Source: Pleurodeles waltl (taxonomy: Eukaryota; Chordata; Amphibia; Caudata; Salamandridae). From it: 64,000 nucleotides of DNA. The stretch lies in the NCBI RefSeq assembly GCF_031143425.1, contig NC_090446.1, positions 1,028,723,066-1,028,787,065 of the forward strand, given 5' to 3'. A program made the translations under genes and the position numbers. The notes under the pieces are model-generated. The model saw nothing but the letters and a program-made list of their open reading frames with translations. It was not told the DNA's origin and did not search any database. Each line of letters opens with the position of its first letter. Within the stretch, counting starts at the first letter, position 1. Shown in pieces: positions 10,900 through 22,413 of the stretch.

Positions 10900-12088
10900 A
10901 TGATTCGTGTTCTGTGTAAGCTGTGGGTACGTACCTCTGAGTTGGTTGACACTGTGCTCGCTGTTGTCCTTCATAGGCACCATCCGCTGGGACATGTGAG
11001 GAGATGGCGGCATCCTCCGGTGTACCGACCGTTGGTGGACCTGTCGACAATGGAGGAAAGACATGTGATCATCACCTACAGGCTTGACCGTGCCACAATC
11101 CAGAAACTGTGTACCCAGCTGGAGCCAGACCTGATGTCAGCTATCCGCCATCCCACAGGAATTCCCCCCTCAAGTGCAGGTGCTGTCAGTGCTCCATTTC
11201 CTTGCAAGTGGGTCATTTCAAACAACTGTGGCCATAGCATCAGGGATGTCCCAGCCTATGTTTCCCAACATGTTGTCCAGAGTGTTGTCTGCCCTGCTGA
11301 AACACATGCGGAGCTACATCGTTTTCCCTCATTTGGAGGATTTAGCTACAGTGAAAGGTGATTTCTATGCCCTGGGACATATCCCCAACATCATGAGTGC
11401 CATTGATGGGACCCATGGGGCTTTGGTCCCCCCCGCAGGAGTGAACAGGTGTACAGAAACCGGAAGCGTTACCATTCCATGAATGTACAGATGGTATGTT
11501 TGGCAGACCAGTACATCTCCCATGTTAATGCCAAGTTCCCTGGCTCAGTGCATGACGCCTACATCCTGCGGAATAGCAGCATCCCTTATGTGATGGGTCA
11601 ACTCCAGAGGCACTGTGTGTGGCTATTAGGTGAGCACCTGGAAGCAAGACAGTGGGAATGGTTGTTAGTTAGTGTGTGTCTAACAGTTGTCCCTCGCCAT
11701 TTCAGGTGACTCTGGTTACCCCAACCTGTCATGGCTACTGACCCCAGTGAGGAATCCCAGGACAAGGGCAGAGGAACGCTACAATGAGGCCCATGGGCGT
11801 ACACGGCGGATAATCGAGCGAACCTTCGGCCTCCTGAGGGCCAGGTTCCGGTGCCTCCATATGACAGGTGGATCCCTATTCTACTCACCAAAGAAGGTGT
11901 GCCAGATCATCGTGGCCTGCTGTATGCTTCACAACTTAGCTTTGCGACGACAGGTGCCTTTTATGCAGGAGGATGGTCCAGATGGCGGTGTTGTTGCAGC
12001 TTTGGAGTCTGTGGACAGTGAAGACGAGGAAGCAGAAGAAGAAGACATGGACAACAGGGATGCAGTGACCCAGCAATATTTCCAGTGA
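10900..12088 (+). pseudogene. Harbinger DDE transposase (HARBI1-like), copy 1, frameshifted
   Basis: The protein belongs to the DDE_Tnp_4/HARBI1 family, which cuts and joins at the transposon ends. The N-terminal part holds RRWRHPPVYRP and the helical LDRATIQKL segment. The catalytic triad is visible: D in AIDGTH (11405-11407), D in PGSVHDAY (11554-11556) and E in RRIIERTFGLLRARFRCL (11816-11818). A 76-bp intron lies at 11630-11705 (gtgagc...ttcag) and joins to give LGDSGYPNL. Relative to copy 2 there is a one-base insertion in a C run near 11162-11169, and the C run near 11427-11435 shifts the frame again, so three frames are needed. The C-terminus is acidic (DSEDEEAEEED). The start codon is unclear because upstream coding continuity is uncertain. 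Confidence 0.88.
11630..11705 (+). other. Intron of the transposase gene, copy 1
   Basis: The donor is gtgagcacc and the acceptor follows a pyrimidine-rich tract ending in atttcag. Joining the flanks restores LGDSGY, a conserved block of HARBI1-type transposases. Copy 2 has the corresponding intron near 21212-21308 on the minus strand. Confidence 0.8.
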
Positions 12089-12567
12089 AACACAGGTAAG
12101 AATACAAACCTGCCTACTACATGTACTTTAACACTACTACCTCTCTACTGTCTGTCGTTTTCACCCAGTGTATGGTCACTGAGTTGTCACTTTCCCTTAC
12201 GATTTCACAGATGTGGGTCCCACAGTGTGACATCTGCTTTGATTCCTCATGGACTACAGCTGTGTGACATAGGTATGTTGACATTACAAATGAAAGAGCT
12301 TTTTGACACTGTAATTGCTAATACACTATTCCGAAACCACAGACTGACTCCAGATTGTTTTGTGCTTTAAGGGTGTTTATTTTAGTGCTCAATATTGGAG
12401 GGGGTAGCAAAATGGTGAGGGGTGATGGTGGAGGAATGTCCATGGCAGAGTCCAGTCTATTAGTCTCACAGGTGCATTGCCCAAATGGGCATAGGAAGTG
12501 GAGATGGGGCTGTTTAAGGTTGGACAGGGTGACAAAGTGGGACAGAAGGATGACATTCAGGGTGATC

Positions 12568-14094
12568 TCATTTCTTGGCGGGGGTCTTGGCATTGTTCTC
12601 TGTCTTTGTCCTGGATCTCAGGGACCGTTTGCGAGGTGGTTCTCCTTCTGCAGGGGGTGGGGTGCTGGTGTGGTGGTCCTGTGGCTGTGCCTCCTGTCCA
12701 CTAGCGCCTGTGGAGGTGGTGGGCAGTTCATCGTCCAGGCTAGTGTCAGGGGCCCCTTGTAGTGCCACAGTGTCCCTCCTGGTGTTGAGTACTTCCTTCA
12801 GCACCCCTGTGATGGTGCCCAGGGTGGAATTGATGGCTTTGAGTTCCTCCCTGAAGCCCAAATACTGTTCCTCCTGCAGGCGCTGGGTCTCCTGAAACCT
12901 GGCTAGTACCGTTGCCATCGTCCCCTGGTAGTGGTGGTAGGCTCCCATGATGTTGGAGAGGGCCTCATGGAGAGTGGGTTCCCTTGGCCTGTCCTCCCCG
13001 TGTCGCACAGCAGCCCTCCCAGTTCCCCTGTGTTCCTGGGCCTCCGTCCCCTGGACCGTGTGCCCACTGCCACTGCCCCCAGGTCCCTGTTGTTGTTGGG
13101 GTGGTGGGTTAGCCTGGGTTCCCTGTAGTGGTGGACACACTGCTGATTGACGTGTCCTGGGGACGGAGGTATGGGCCCGCTGGGTGGATGCTGTGCTGGT
13201 GTTTCCAGAGGGGGGAAACTCTGTAGTGGCCTGTGACTGTGTGATGGGAACCGACTGTCCTGAGGTCCCCCGATGGGCCGGGCTGCTCATCTAGATCCAG
13301 TTGGACAGAGGTGCTGTCATCACTGTGGGCCTCTTCTGTTGGTGGTGTGGACATGTGTGGACCCTCCTGTCCTGTGATGTTGGGTAGGGGTCCTGCAGGG
13401 GTATAAAAGGATGTTTATTACATCTGTGTGTGCCATGTTGTGCAATGGGTGGGTGACCGTGTACCCCAGTGCTTGCATTCCTGTGTGGGACCTTGTGTGA
13501 TGATGGTTTAGGGGGGTGTATGGGTATGTGCAGTGGACATGCTTTAGTGATGGGTGTCCATGCTTTGTTGTTGCATGCAGGGCTTGGTGTTAGGATGTGT
13601 GGTTTGTGATGTTGGGACATTTGTGAGGAGTTAGAGTGATGGGTGAGGGTGAGGGTGGGGGTATGTGATGGCATGCAGGTAGGGTGGGGGATGTAATAGT
13701 TAAGATTTGACTTACCAGAGTCCATTCCTCCACCTACTCCTGCGAGGCCCTCAGGATGCAGAATCGCCAAGACCTGCTCCTCCCATGTTGTTAGTTGTGG
13801 GGGAGGAGGTGGGGGTCCGCCGCCAGTCCGCTGAACCGCAAGGTGGTGTCTTGAGACCACGGAACGCACCTTCCCCCGTAGGTCGTTCCACCTCTTCCTG
13901 ATGTCATCTCGATTTCTTGGGTGCTGTCCCACTGCGTTGACCCTGTCCACTATTCTTCGCCATAGCTCCATCTTCCTTGCAATGGAGGTGTGCTGCACCT
14001 GTGAACCGATTAGCTGTGGCTCTACCCGGACGATTTCCTCCACCATGACCCTGAGCTCCTCCTCAGAGAACCTGTGGTGTCTTTGTCGTGCCAT
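12568..14094 (-). pseudogene. MybA: Myb/SANT-like Harbinger DNA-binding protein, copy 1, frameshifted
   Basis: Exon 1 (14094-13716) starts MARQRHHRFSEEELRVMVEE and carries a Myb/SANT-like (NAIF1/trihelix-type) domain over residues 6-85, with the W in ELWRRIVDRVNAVG and the W in KRWNDLRGK. The 323-bp intron 13715-13393 has gtaagt and ctgcag sites. Exon 2 (13392-12568) encodes an acidic Ser-rich start, a Gln/Gly linker, a predicted coiled coil (LARFQETQRLQEEQY region) and a basic, nuclear-localisation-like end (PPRKRSLRSRTK). One extra G in a G run near 13268-13273 shifts the frame in exon 2 relative to copy 2. By analogy with known Harbinger Myb-like partners it should bind the ends or carry the transposase to the nucleus. 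Intact length would be about 400 residues. Confidence 0.85.
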
Positions 14095-14665
14095 GGGGTG
14101 GTGAGGGTGATGTGTGGGGTGGTGTGTGTGCTGATATGTAGTGGGGTGTTGTGTGAGGTACGTGGAAGTTATGTGGGTGATGGTGTTGTGTGCCTGTGGA
14201 TGCTAGTATCCTGGATGCTGTGTTGATGGTGGTGTCTCTCTCTGTGCTTCTTTCTCAATTGTGGTCGTAGGGGTTTGTGGGTGATGTGGGTGTGTGTTTT
14301 ATATGATATTGGGTGTGTGGGAGTGGTGTGTGTATGTGTATCAGGTGTGTGTATTTGGGATTGTCCAATGTGGCTGGTTTTTGTAAGTGTGCGCGGCGGT
14401 GTGTACCGCCAATGGAATACCGCGGTTGAAAGACCGTCGCGTGGATTCGTGGGTCGTGATAGTTTGGGCGTATTTCTGTTGGCATGACGGTGGAGGTTTT
14501 GTTTTCGCCAGTTTATCACTGACCTTTGGTGTGGCGGACTTGTGTGGGTGTCTGAATATTGGCGGATTCCGTGCTGTGGGTCAAAATAGATGTGGCGGAA
14601 TTCCGCGGCCGCGGCGGTGTGTTGGCGGTCTTCTGCACGGCGGTAAGCGGCTTTTACAGCCAATG

Positions 14666-14679
14666 TTGTAATGACCGCC
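14666..14679 (-). repeat. Right terminal inverted repeat of Harbinger copy 1
   Basis: Complement of GGCGGTCATTACAA, followed by the target duplication ATT. The inner 250 bp hold many GGCGGT and ACCGCC words and match 18267-18520 of copy 2 in reverse complement. Confidence 0.93.
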
Positions 14680-14770
14680 ATTGTCATTTACAACGCCAAT
14701 AGCTCTAGCTCTAGTAAATGCGAGACCTATTGGCATTGCCAATGCTTGTTTCCTGTTTCTACACACAAAG

Positions 14771-14924
14771 ACCTTGATTTATACTTTTTTTACGTGCATT
14801 TGCGTCATTTTTTTGATGCAAAAGTGGTGCAAACTTACAAAATATAATTGTATTTTGTACGTTTGCACCGTTTTTGTATAAAATAATTACACAAATGCAG
14901 CACAAAAAAGTATAAATCAGGGCC
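14771..14924. mobile_element. 154-bp non-autonomous TIR element
   Basis: The left end (ACCTTGATTTATACTTTTTT) is inverted at the right end (complement of GGCCCTGATTTATACTTTTT). The interior is a near palindrome around ttacaaaatataattgtattttg. AAAG lies on both flanks (14767-14770 and 14925-14928). No coding capacity. The superfamily is not determined. Confidence 0.75.
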
Positions 14925-15039
14925 AAAGTTCCTAGAGAGAATTCTCCTCTTGCAGACATGGTGCATTCTTCCTCTCCAAGACAATAGGGAACCATGACTA
15001 ATTCCAAAGAGGAGGATCAGGCGATTCTGTACTGGTTTA

Positions 15040-16568
15040 ACAGGTATGAATTATTCCAATTTCAAGTGTGATTTTGTTTGTTCCTTCACAATTGGAAGTT
15101 GATTGCCCAGGATTCTTGGGTTCTTGAGACAGTTTAGGGATTGAATATAGAGCTTTCCAACATCGCAGTGCACACCCCCGGGCACTTTAACTTTTCCCAT
15201 CTAGAACAGAGTTTTATAAAAGCATAAATTCAAAGCTTTTTGGACGAATAGACCAAATGTGTTTCAGGACATCATCCTAGTGGTTTTTCCAGGACTGTGT
15301 TTTTGGTGGCAAAGAGTGTACGAGGTTGTGGGTTGTAACTGAACCTGAAAGAATTCAATGGTTGGCTTTTGCAAAGGCACTTTAAGATGTAGGGTATCCA
15401 TCTTCTAAGTGATCTTTAGAAAGGAACAAGACTGGAAGGTCTGCTTGGATCTGAAATATTCTTGCCTCACACTCACAATATTTTCTCCTCACAGATATTT
15501 CCTTCCATTTCAGTGAAGGAACTAATATTATGAATTCATCATCCTTCTTTTCAGCTTGTCCTCAGGGCCTTGGTATTTCACTAAATTGTGGTTGAGACTC
15601 TCAAGGGTTAGGATCATTGTTTACCTGGAAAATCTCATAATTCTTGCCTATGACCAATCAACAGTAAGGTTAGACTTGACCTGAGAGAGCCATCTGTTGC
15701 AGGAACTGGGGTCTGTAATCAATACTTTGTAATAAGTGTTAGCCCCTTCTCAATACATAGGCTTCCAGGAGTTTCAAGTGGATTCAGTGAAACCACAAGT
15801 GTATCTTCCCTCACAGAAAATAAAATCCATCAAGAAGGAGCTGAGGTCAGCATTCACCAGTGAGACTTTCATTGAAGTTGTTAGCCAGGATTGTGGGGTC
15901 CTCAATCCAAGCAAATTTTACAGGAGTATACGTCTATCTAATCTACCCAACCCGAGGTATCTAGTACTGTGGGACGTAAATGTACTGCTACGTTTCCTTG
16001 AGAACTGGGTGGACACTTTTGATCTACAAAGCAAGCAGCTATCTGCAGAACTGACCACACTTTTGAGTTTGATCACATGCAGATGAGTTTCAAATGTTCG
16101 TGCTCTTGACCGAGCAGGTAGAGTTTTTTTCTTGAGAGAAAGTCTCTTTTCATATTACTAAAAGTTCAGAAACACGTTCTAAATGTATTATTTAACCTTC
16201 TTTTCCTAACAATCCTAAATTGTGTGTAGTACTTTGTTTAGGTGTATGAGGATAATAGACAGTTACCTACTGCCTTGCAGAAACCTTTAAGACTGGTTAC
16301 ATCTGTAATGCTAGGCAGATGGATAAGATGGGTTTTAGAGGAAGCAGGTACTGACGCTACCAAGTTTGTAGCAGTTTGGAGCGCATTCTGCGAACGGTGC
16401 GATGGCCTCAAAGCTTATTACCAAGGGGCCAGATTAGAAGACATAATGAGAGCAGCAGGTTGGTCTAGTGAATTTACATTTAAGACTACTTATTATAAGC
16501 TAATTGCTAGTTTTTTTTGTTGTGGGACAACTTTAAACAAGCATAATCTGGCCTTGGTCCTTGCGTAG
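15040..16568 (+). mobile_element. DIRS-like retroelement fragment (RT tail and tyrosine recombinase)
   Basis: Three pieces fit a DIRS1-type pol. The stretch 15736-15850 encodes a post-RT block with VYLPSQKIKSIKKELRSAF. The stretch 15850-16085 encodes an RNase H/recombinase linker ending in LSAELTTLLSLIT. The stretch 16242-16568 encodes the end of a tyrosine recombinase with DIMRAAGWSSEFTF and the YYK tyrosine. The conserved H-x-x-R block upstream of this is not recognisable (VWSAFCERCDG in its place), so the enzyme is dead. Upstream to about 15040 faint RT-like remnants occur in several frames. Neither gag nor terminal repeats are seen. Confidence 0.65.
16242..16568 (+). pseudogene. DIRS-like tyrosine recombinase C-terminal remnant
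   Basis: The 108-codon frame aligns with the last third of DIRS1 tyrosine recombinases: RWIRWVLEEAG, then LEDIMRAAGWSSEFTF and a terminal tyrosine. The catalytic H-x-x-R motif has been lost. Tyrosine recombinases replace the integrase in this retroelement order. Confidence 0.65.
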
Positions 16569-18249
16569 AATAGAACCATTTCTAGCTATCCTGTCAAGAA
16601 TTTTCTATTAAGGACTTGAAGTCGAGGGTTACCCCACCAGAACTCCTTTGTTGTTAAATCAATTAGGTGTTCAGATTTGACTGGCCCTCCCAGTTGTCTT
16701 GTATCGATGAAATGGCCAAATTTGCCAATGTCTCTTTCAGAAAGCAACCAGACACAAGGGTACAGAAGCCATCCTTCTGTATCAGATGATGAGTCAATTA
16801 CTTTTGGCACAGTTTTCCTCCTTGTCACCTACCAACACATCATGTTTCAGGTGTCTGCTTGATTTTGATGAATCACGGACATTCCATTCCACTGATGTTG
16901 AACTATGCTGGAGATGTTGCTCTTCGCAGTCACAGTGTTCATGTTTGGAGATTTGGACTAAAAGTGAGACTGTTTTCTCAAAGAAAGAGGCAGCAAGAAA
17001 GGCCTGCCCTATTTATGGGACTTAGGATGCTATGATTGATGGGTGCATAATTTGGGAAATGTAATTTTGTGTTTTGTGAACATTTGATGAAAGCTGTAAG
17101 GGAGGAAAAGCATTATCCTCACCTCCATGACCTCCAAAGAACTGAAAATGATTGATGCAATAGCTAGAAAATTCTTTATCCACCTACTGTGGTGCATGCT
17201 GCACTTCCTTGCAATGCACTGTCAGTATTGACACAGACAGACCAAAGCATGATGTGACGGACTAGTAAGTCAATGTCAGAGGACATCAGCATGGAAACGT
17301 GGTTGCCAGGTAACACAACACACTGTTCTCATCACTTCATGAGCACTTAGTTGAAGGGTAATTTGCTGTGGAAACTTTCCATACACGTAGTGCTGGCTTC
17401 TGAAGGGGATGCACAGTTTTTAAATACATGACATATACATTCCACGTATATGTCATGATTTACACCATTGTTGGTTCATTGTTGGTTGAAGGCACAAACT
17501 TTGGCTCAAGGTATGGACCTGGCTAATAATAAAGGTACTGGCTTTGGCTCATAGTAAATTACCTGTACTATGTTTCAAAACTTTATGATATGAGGAATTA
17601 AACCAGAACCTATATCAATACCTATAATCTACCCTATGTAGTACACAATGACATTTGTCACTGCATAGTTATAGTTAGTTCAGGGTTTGCATAGGAAGAT
17701 ACATTTTTGTTCTGCTAATAACGTTGTGCCAACTGGCGAATCTGCATGAAACTTTTAAAAACAAAAAGTACTTTCACCTTGGCTCCTTCACGGAAGGTTT
17801 CACACAATCCGTAAAGTGGAGGAAAAGAAATGGAGGGGTGCAAAATGTTGATTTCCCAACCTAATTGTCATATGGAAATGCTCTCTCCGATATGAAAAAA
17901 AAGATAAAAAGAATTATCCAAATTTGACAAAAAGTTTGAACTTTACTCAGAAAGTGAACTTTTTGTGGTTTGGAGTAAATCCATGCAGACATTTTCAAGA
18001 AATTCAAATTTTAAGGTGTGCTCCGGTTGGGCTTGACTGGATTAAAAGTTGGGTATATCTGGACAGTTGGCCCTGCTGGAGTCATGTGGGGTCCTTGGTA
18101 CTGTAAATTAAAATATAGGGACTTCTGAGTGGCTTTGGGAACTTTTATTTCCGTTGGCCATTTCTGTACCCTGGGGCCAGTCAAGTTCTACTGAATAATT
18201 CCATTGGCTGGCCTCCACCCAGAAAATGTTGCAACTACTATTAAAAGAC
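16569..18249. other. No gene recognised between the two Harbinger copies
   Basis: Nothing recognisable beyond a perfect 12-bp inverted repeat at 17427-17438 and 17446-17457 (arms catgacatatac). A small frame at 16786-17025 is Cys-rich but resembles no family I know. Part of this may be the 3' region of the DIRS-like element. Confidence 0.5.
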
Positions 18250-18252
18250 TCA

Positions 18253-18266
18253 GGCGGTCATTACAA
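18253..18266 (+). repeat. Left terminal inverted repeat of Harbinger copy 2
   Basis: Reads GGCGGTCATTACAA, preceded by the target duplication TCA. The next 250 bp are GGCGGT/ACCGCC-rich and match the MybA-side end of copy 1. Confidence 0.93.
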
Positions 18267-18837
18267 CATTGGCGGTAAAAGCCGCTTACCGCCGTGCAGA
18301 AGACCACCAACACACCACCGCTGCCGCGGAATTCCGCCACAGCTATTATGACCCACATTTCGGAATCCGCCAAAAGTCAGACTTCCACACAAGTCGGCCA
18401 CACCAAAGGTCAGTGATAAACTGGCGAAAACAAAACCGACACAGTCACGCCAACCGAAATACGCCCACACTATCACGACACATGAATCCACGCGGCGGTC
18501 TTTCAACCGCGGTATTCCATTGGCGGTACGCGCTCAAAATACACACACATTTACAAAACACAGCCACATTGGACAATTCAAAATACACACACCTCATACA
18601 CACACCACTCCCACACACCCATTACAATATAAAACACACACCCACATCACCCACAAACCCCCATGACCAGAATCACAGAAAGAAGGCCAGAGAGAGACAC
18701 CACCATCAACAAACTAGCATCCACAGGCACACAACACCATCACCCACACAACTTCCATCCACCTCACACAACACACAACTACATATCACCAGACTTATCA
18801 CTACACACTCCACCCCACACATCACCTACATCACCCC

Positions 18838-20347
18838 ATGGCACAGCAAAGACAGCCCAGGTTCTCGGAGGAGGAGCTCAGGGTCATGGTGGAGGAAATC
18901 GTCCGGGTAGAGCCACAGCTATTCGGAGCACAGGTGCAGCACACCTCCATTGCAAGGAAGATGGAGCTATGGCGAAGAATAGTGGACAGGGTCAACGCAG
19001 TGGGACAGCACCCAAGAAATCGGGAGGACATCAAGAAGAGGTGGAACAACCTACGGGGAAAGGTGCGTTCCGTGGTCTCAAGACATCACCTGGCGGTTCA
19101 GCGGACTGGCGGCGGACCCCCACCTCCTTCCCCACAACTAACAACATGGAAGGAGCAGGTCTTGGTGATTCTGAATCCTGAGGGCCTCGCAGGAGTAGAT
19201 GGAGGAATGGACTCTGGTAAGTCAAACCTTTACTATTACATCCCCCACCCTACCTGCATGCTATCACATACCCCCACCTTCACCCCCAGCACCCCAACTC
19301 CTCACATATGTCCCAACATCACAAAACACCCATCCTAACACCAAGCCCTGCATGCAACAACAAAGCATGGACACCCATCACCAATGCATGCCCACTGCAC
19401 ATACCCATACACCCCCATAAACCATCATCACAAAAGGTCCCACACAGGAATGCTAGCACTGGGGTACACAGTCACCCACCCATTGCACACCATTACACAC
19501 ACAGATTACATAAACATCCTTTTATACCCCTGCAGAACCCCTACCCAACGTCACTGGACAGGAGGGTCCACACATGTCCACACCACCGACAGAAGAGGCC
19601 CACAGTGATGACAACAGCTCTGTCCAACTGGATCTAGATGACCAGCCCGGACCATCGGGGACCTCAGGACAGTCGGTTCCCCTCACACAGGCACAGGCCA
19701 CCACAGACCTTCCTCCCTCTGGAAACACCAGCACAGCACCCACCCAGCGGGCCCATACCTCCGTCCCCAGGGCACGTCAATCAGCACTACACCACTACAG
19801 GGAACCCAGGATAACCCACCAACAACAGGGACCTGGGGGAAGTGGTAGTGGGCACACGGTCCAGGGGACAGAGGCCCAGGAACACAGGGGAACTGGGAGG
19901 GCTGCTGTGCGACAGGGGGCGGACAGGCCAAGGGAACCCACTCTCCACGAGCCCCTCTCCTCCATCATGGGAGCCTACCACCACTCCCAGGAGACGATGG
20001 CAACAGTACAGGCCAAGTTTCAGGAGACCCAGAGCATGCAGGAGGAACAGTATATGGGCTTCAGGGAGGAACTCAGAACCATCAGCTCCACCCTGGGCAC
20101 CATCGTAGGGGTGCTGAAGGAACTACTTAACACCAGAAGGGACACTGTGGCACTACAAGGGGCCCCTGACATTAGCATGGACGATGAACTGCCCACCACT
20201 TCCGCTGGCGCTAGTGGACAGGACTCCCCGCCATAGGACCACCACACCAGCACCCCACCCCCTGCAGACGGAGAACCACCCCGCAAACGGTCCCTGAGAT
20301 CCAGGACAAAGACAGAACACGATGCCAAGGCCCCCGCCAAGAAATGA
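18838..20347 (+). pseudogene. MybA: Myb/SANT-like Harbinger protein, copy 2, one premature stop
   Basis: Exon 1 (18838-19216) encodes MAQQRQPRFSEEELRVMVEE and the same Myb/SANT-like domain as copy 1. The intron is 19217-19535 (gtaagt...ctgcag, 319 bp). Exon 2 (from 19536) encodes EPLPNVTGQEGPHMSTPP, a Ser/Gln-rich linker and the coiled-coil segment (KFQETQSMQEEQYMGFREEL). A CAG-to-TAG change at 20234-20236 ends the frame 36 residues before the ancestral basic tail, which is still present downstream to the TGA at 20345-20347. Apart from this stop the gene appears open, making it the least damaged MybA of the two. DNA binding is inferred from the domain. Confidence 0.86.
19217..19535 (+). other. 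Intron of MybA, copy 2
   Basis: The donor gtaagtc and the acceptor atacccctgcag are conserved with copy 1 (13715-13393). Removal keeps the frame across DSG/EPLPN. The intron is C- and A-rich with repeated cccacac words. Confidence 0.8.
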
Positions 20348-20826
20348 AACCAGCCTGATGGTCATCCTACTGTCCCACTTTGTCACCCTGTCCATACTTA
20401 AGCTGCCCAAGCTCCACTTCCTATGCCCATATGGGCAATGCACCTATGAGACTAATAGATTGGACTCTGCCATGGACACTCATCCGCCATCACCCCTCAC
20501 CGTTTCACTACCCCCTCCAATATTTAGCATTTAAATAAACACACCTAAACCACAAAACGATTTGGAGTCTGTCTTTGATTTCGAAATAGTGTATTAGTAA
20601 TTGCAGTGCTAAAATGTTTTTTAAATAGTAATGTCAACATACCTATGTCACACAGCTCTAGTCCATGAGGAATCTAAGCAGATGTCACACAGTGGGACCC
20701 ACATCTGTGAAATCGTAAGGGAAAGTGACAACTCTGTGACCATACACTGAGTGAAAACGACAGACAGGAGAGAGGTAGTAGTGTCAAAGTACATGTAGTA
20801 GGCAGGTTTGGATTCCTACCTGTGTC

Positions 20827-22235
20827 TCACCGGAAATATTGCTGGATCACTGAGTCCCTATTGTGCATGTCTTCTTCCTCTGCTTCCTCCTCATCACTGT
20901 CCACAGGCTCCACAGCTGCCACAACACCGCCATCTGGACCATCCTCCTGCAGAAAAGGCACCTGTCGTCGCAAAGCCAAGTTGTGAAGAATACAGCAGGC
21001 CACGATGATCTGGCACACCTTCTTTGGTGAGTAGAATAGGGATCCACCTGTCATATGGAGGCACCTGAACCTCGCCTTCAGGAGGCCGAAGGTCCACTCA
21101 ATTACCCTCCTAGTTCACCCATGGGCCTCATTGTAGCATTCCTCTGCCGTGGTCCTGGGATTCCTCACTGGGGTCACTAGCCATGACAGGTTGGGGTAAC
21201 CAGAGTCACCTGCAAATGGCGAGGGACAACTGTTAGACACACACTAACCTGGAGGGATAACCCCAGACCCAGACAACCATTCCCAATGACTTGCTTCCAG
21301 GTGCTCACCTAATAGCCACACACGGTGCCTCTGGAGTTTACTCATCACTTAAGGGATGCTGCTATTCCGCAGGATGTAGGCATCATGCACTGAGCCAGGG
21401 AACATGGCATTCACCTGGGAGATGTACTGGTCTGCCAAACATACCATTTGTACATTCATAGAATGATAACTCTTCCGGTTTCTGTACACCTATTCACTCC
21501 TCTGGGGGGGGGGGGAACCAAAGCCACATGGGTCCCATCAATGGCACCTATGATGTTGGGGATATGTCCCTGGGCATAGAAATCACCTTTCACTGTAGGC
21601 AAATCCTCCACCTGAGGGAAAACGATGTAGCTCCGCATGTGTTTCAGAAGGGCAGACAACACCCTGGACAATACGTTGGAAAACATAGGCTGGGACATCC
21701 CTGATGCCATGGCCACAGTTGTTTGAAATGACCCACTTGCAAGGAAATGGAGCACTGACAGCACCTGCACTTGAGGGGCGATTCCTGTGGGATGGCGGAT
21801 TGCTGACATCAGGTCTGGCTCCAACTGGGTACCCAGTTCCTGGATTGTGGCATGGTCAAGCCTGTAGGTGATTATCAAATGTCGCTCCTCCATTGTCGTC
21901 AGGTCCACCAACAGACGGTACACCGGAGGATGCCGCCACCTCCTCACATGTCCCAGCGGAAGGTGCCTATGAAGGACAAGAGCGAGCACAGAGTCAACCA
22001 ACTCAGAGTTACGTACCCACAGTTTACACAGAACACCATCCATACACAAAAGGTGGCCTGTATGTGTGTTGAGACTACGCCTAGGTATGTGTGACGCAGT
22101 TGAAAATGAAGCCATGTGGACCCCTGAAATGGTGGCTGCCTGACCTCTGAAGTGGGAAAATGGGATGTGAGGTAACTGCGCTGGCGTTGTACACCATCGC
22201 GGTAGGGGGTCGAAGACCGCGGCGCAATGCTGCAA
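20827..22235 (-). pseudogene. Harbinger DDE transposase (HARBI1-like), copy 2, frameshifted with stops
   Basis: The 5' frame (22235-21456) is open for 259 codons and covers RRWRHPPVYR, the helical domain (VLHFLASGSFQTTVAMASG) and the first catalytic D in GAIDGTHVAL. A run of about 12 G on the plus strand near 21504-21515 breaks the frame, and a CAG-to-TAG change follows. The last exon (about 21211-20827) retains IEWTFGLLKARFRCL with the third catalytic E, but a TGA replaces a Gly/Arg-region codon shortly before it. The acidic end (DEEEAEEEDM) matches copy 1. The longer open 5' frame here suggests that the N-terminus may extend upstream of RRWRH. Confidence 0.86.
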
Positions 22236-22413
22236 TGGTTAACATTGGACCCTATGGGTCCCAGGAGCCAATGACGATGTACGCCGGTGGTGACGGTACG
22301 CACCGCCGCGGACGTGACCGCCATTTTCTATCTGTTCAATCACTTGATACCTGATCTTCGACAGGAGAGGAACTACACTGCAGTGCTGCTGTGACCTCGG
22401 TCTGGAAGAGACA
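22236..22413. promoter_or_regulatory. Divergent promoter region between transposase and MybB, copy 2
   Basis: The interval is 178 bp between the first transposase ATG on minus and the MybB ATG on plus. It is GC-rich with the dyad-like cgccggtggtgacggtacg and no clear TATA box. It is conserved with copy 1. The role is inferred from head-to-head gene order. Confidence 0.35.

Larger units (their letters stand above)
6491..14679 (+). mobile_element. PIF/Harbinger DNA transposon, copy 1, three-gene type
   Basis: The element is bounded by 14-bp inverted repeats, GGTGGTCATTACAA at 6491-6504 and the complement of GGCGGTCATTACAA at 14666-14679. It is flanked by ATT at 6488-6490 and 14680-14682. Both ends are rich in GGCGGT-type motifs. 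Inside are, left to right, a MybB-like gene on the minus strand (7977-10527), a DDE transposase on the plus strand (about 10900-12088) and a MybA-like gene on the minus strand (12568-14094). Harbinger elements normally carry a transposase and one Myb-like gene; this one carries two distinct Myb-like genes. All three genes are broken by frameshifts or stops. Strand is given relative to the transposase. Confidence 0.93.

Noticed and set aside
16786..17025. Cys-rich 79-codon frame as a zinc-finger gene
   Set aside because: The Cys spacing fits no zinc-binding pattern I can name, and the frame is short and isolated.
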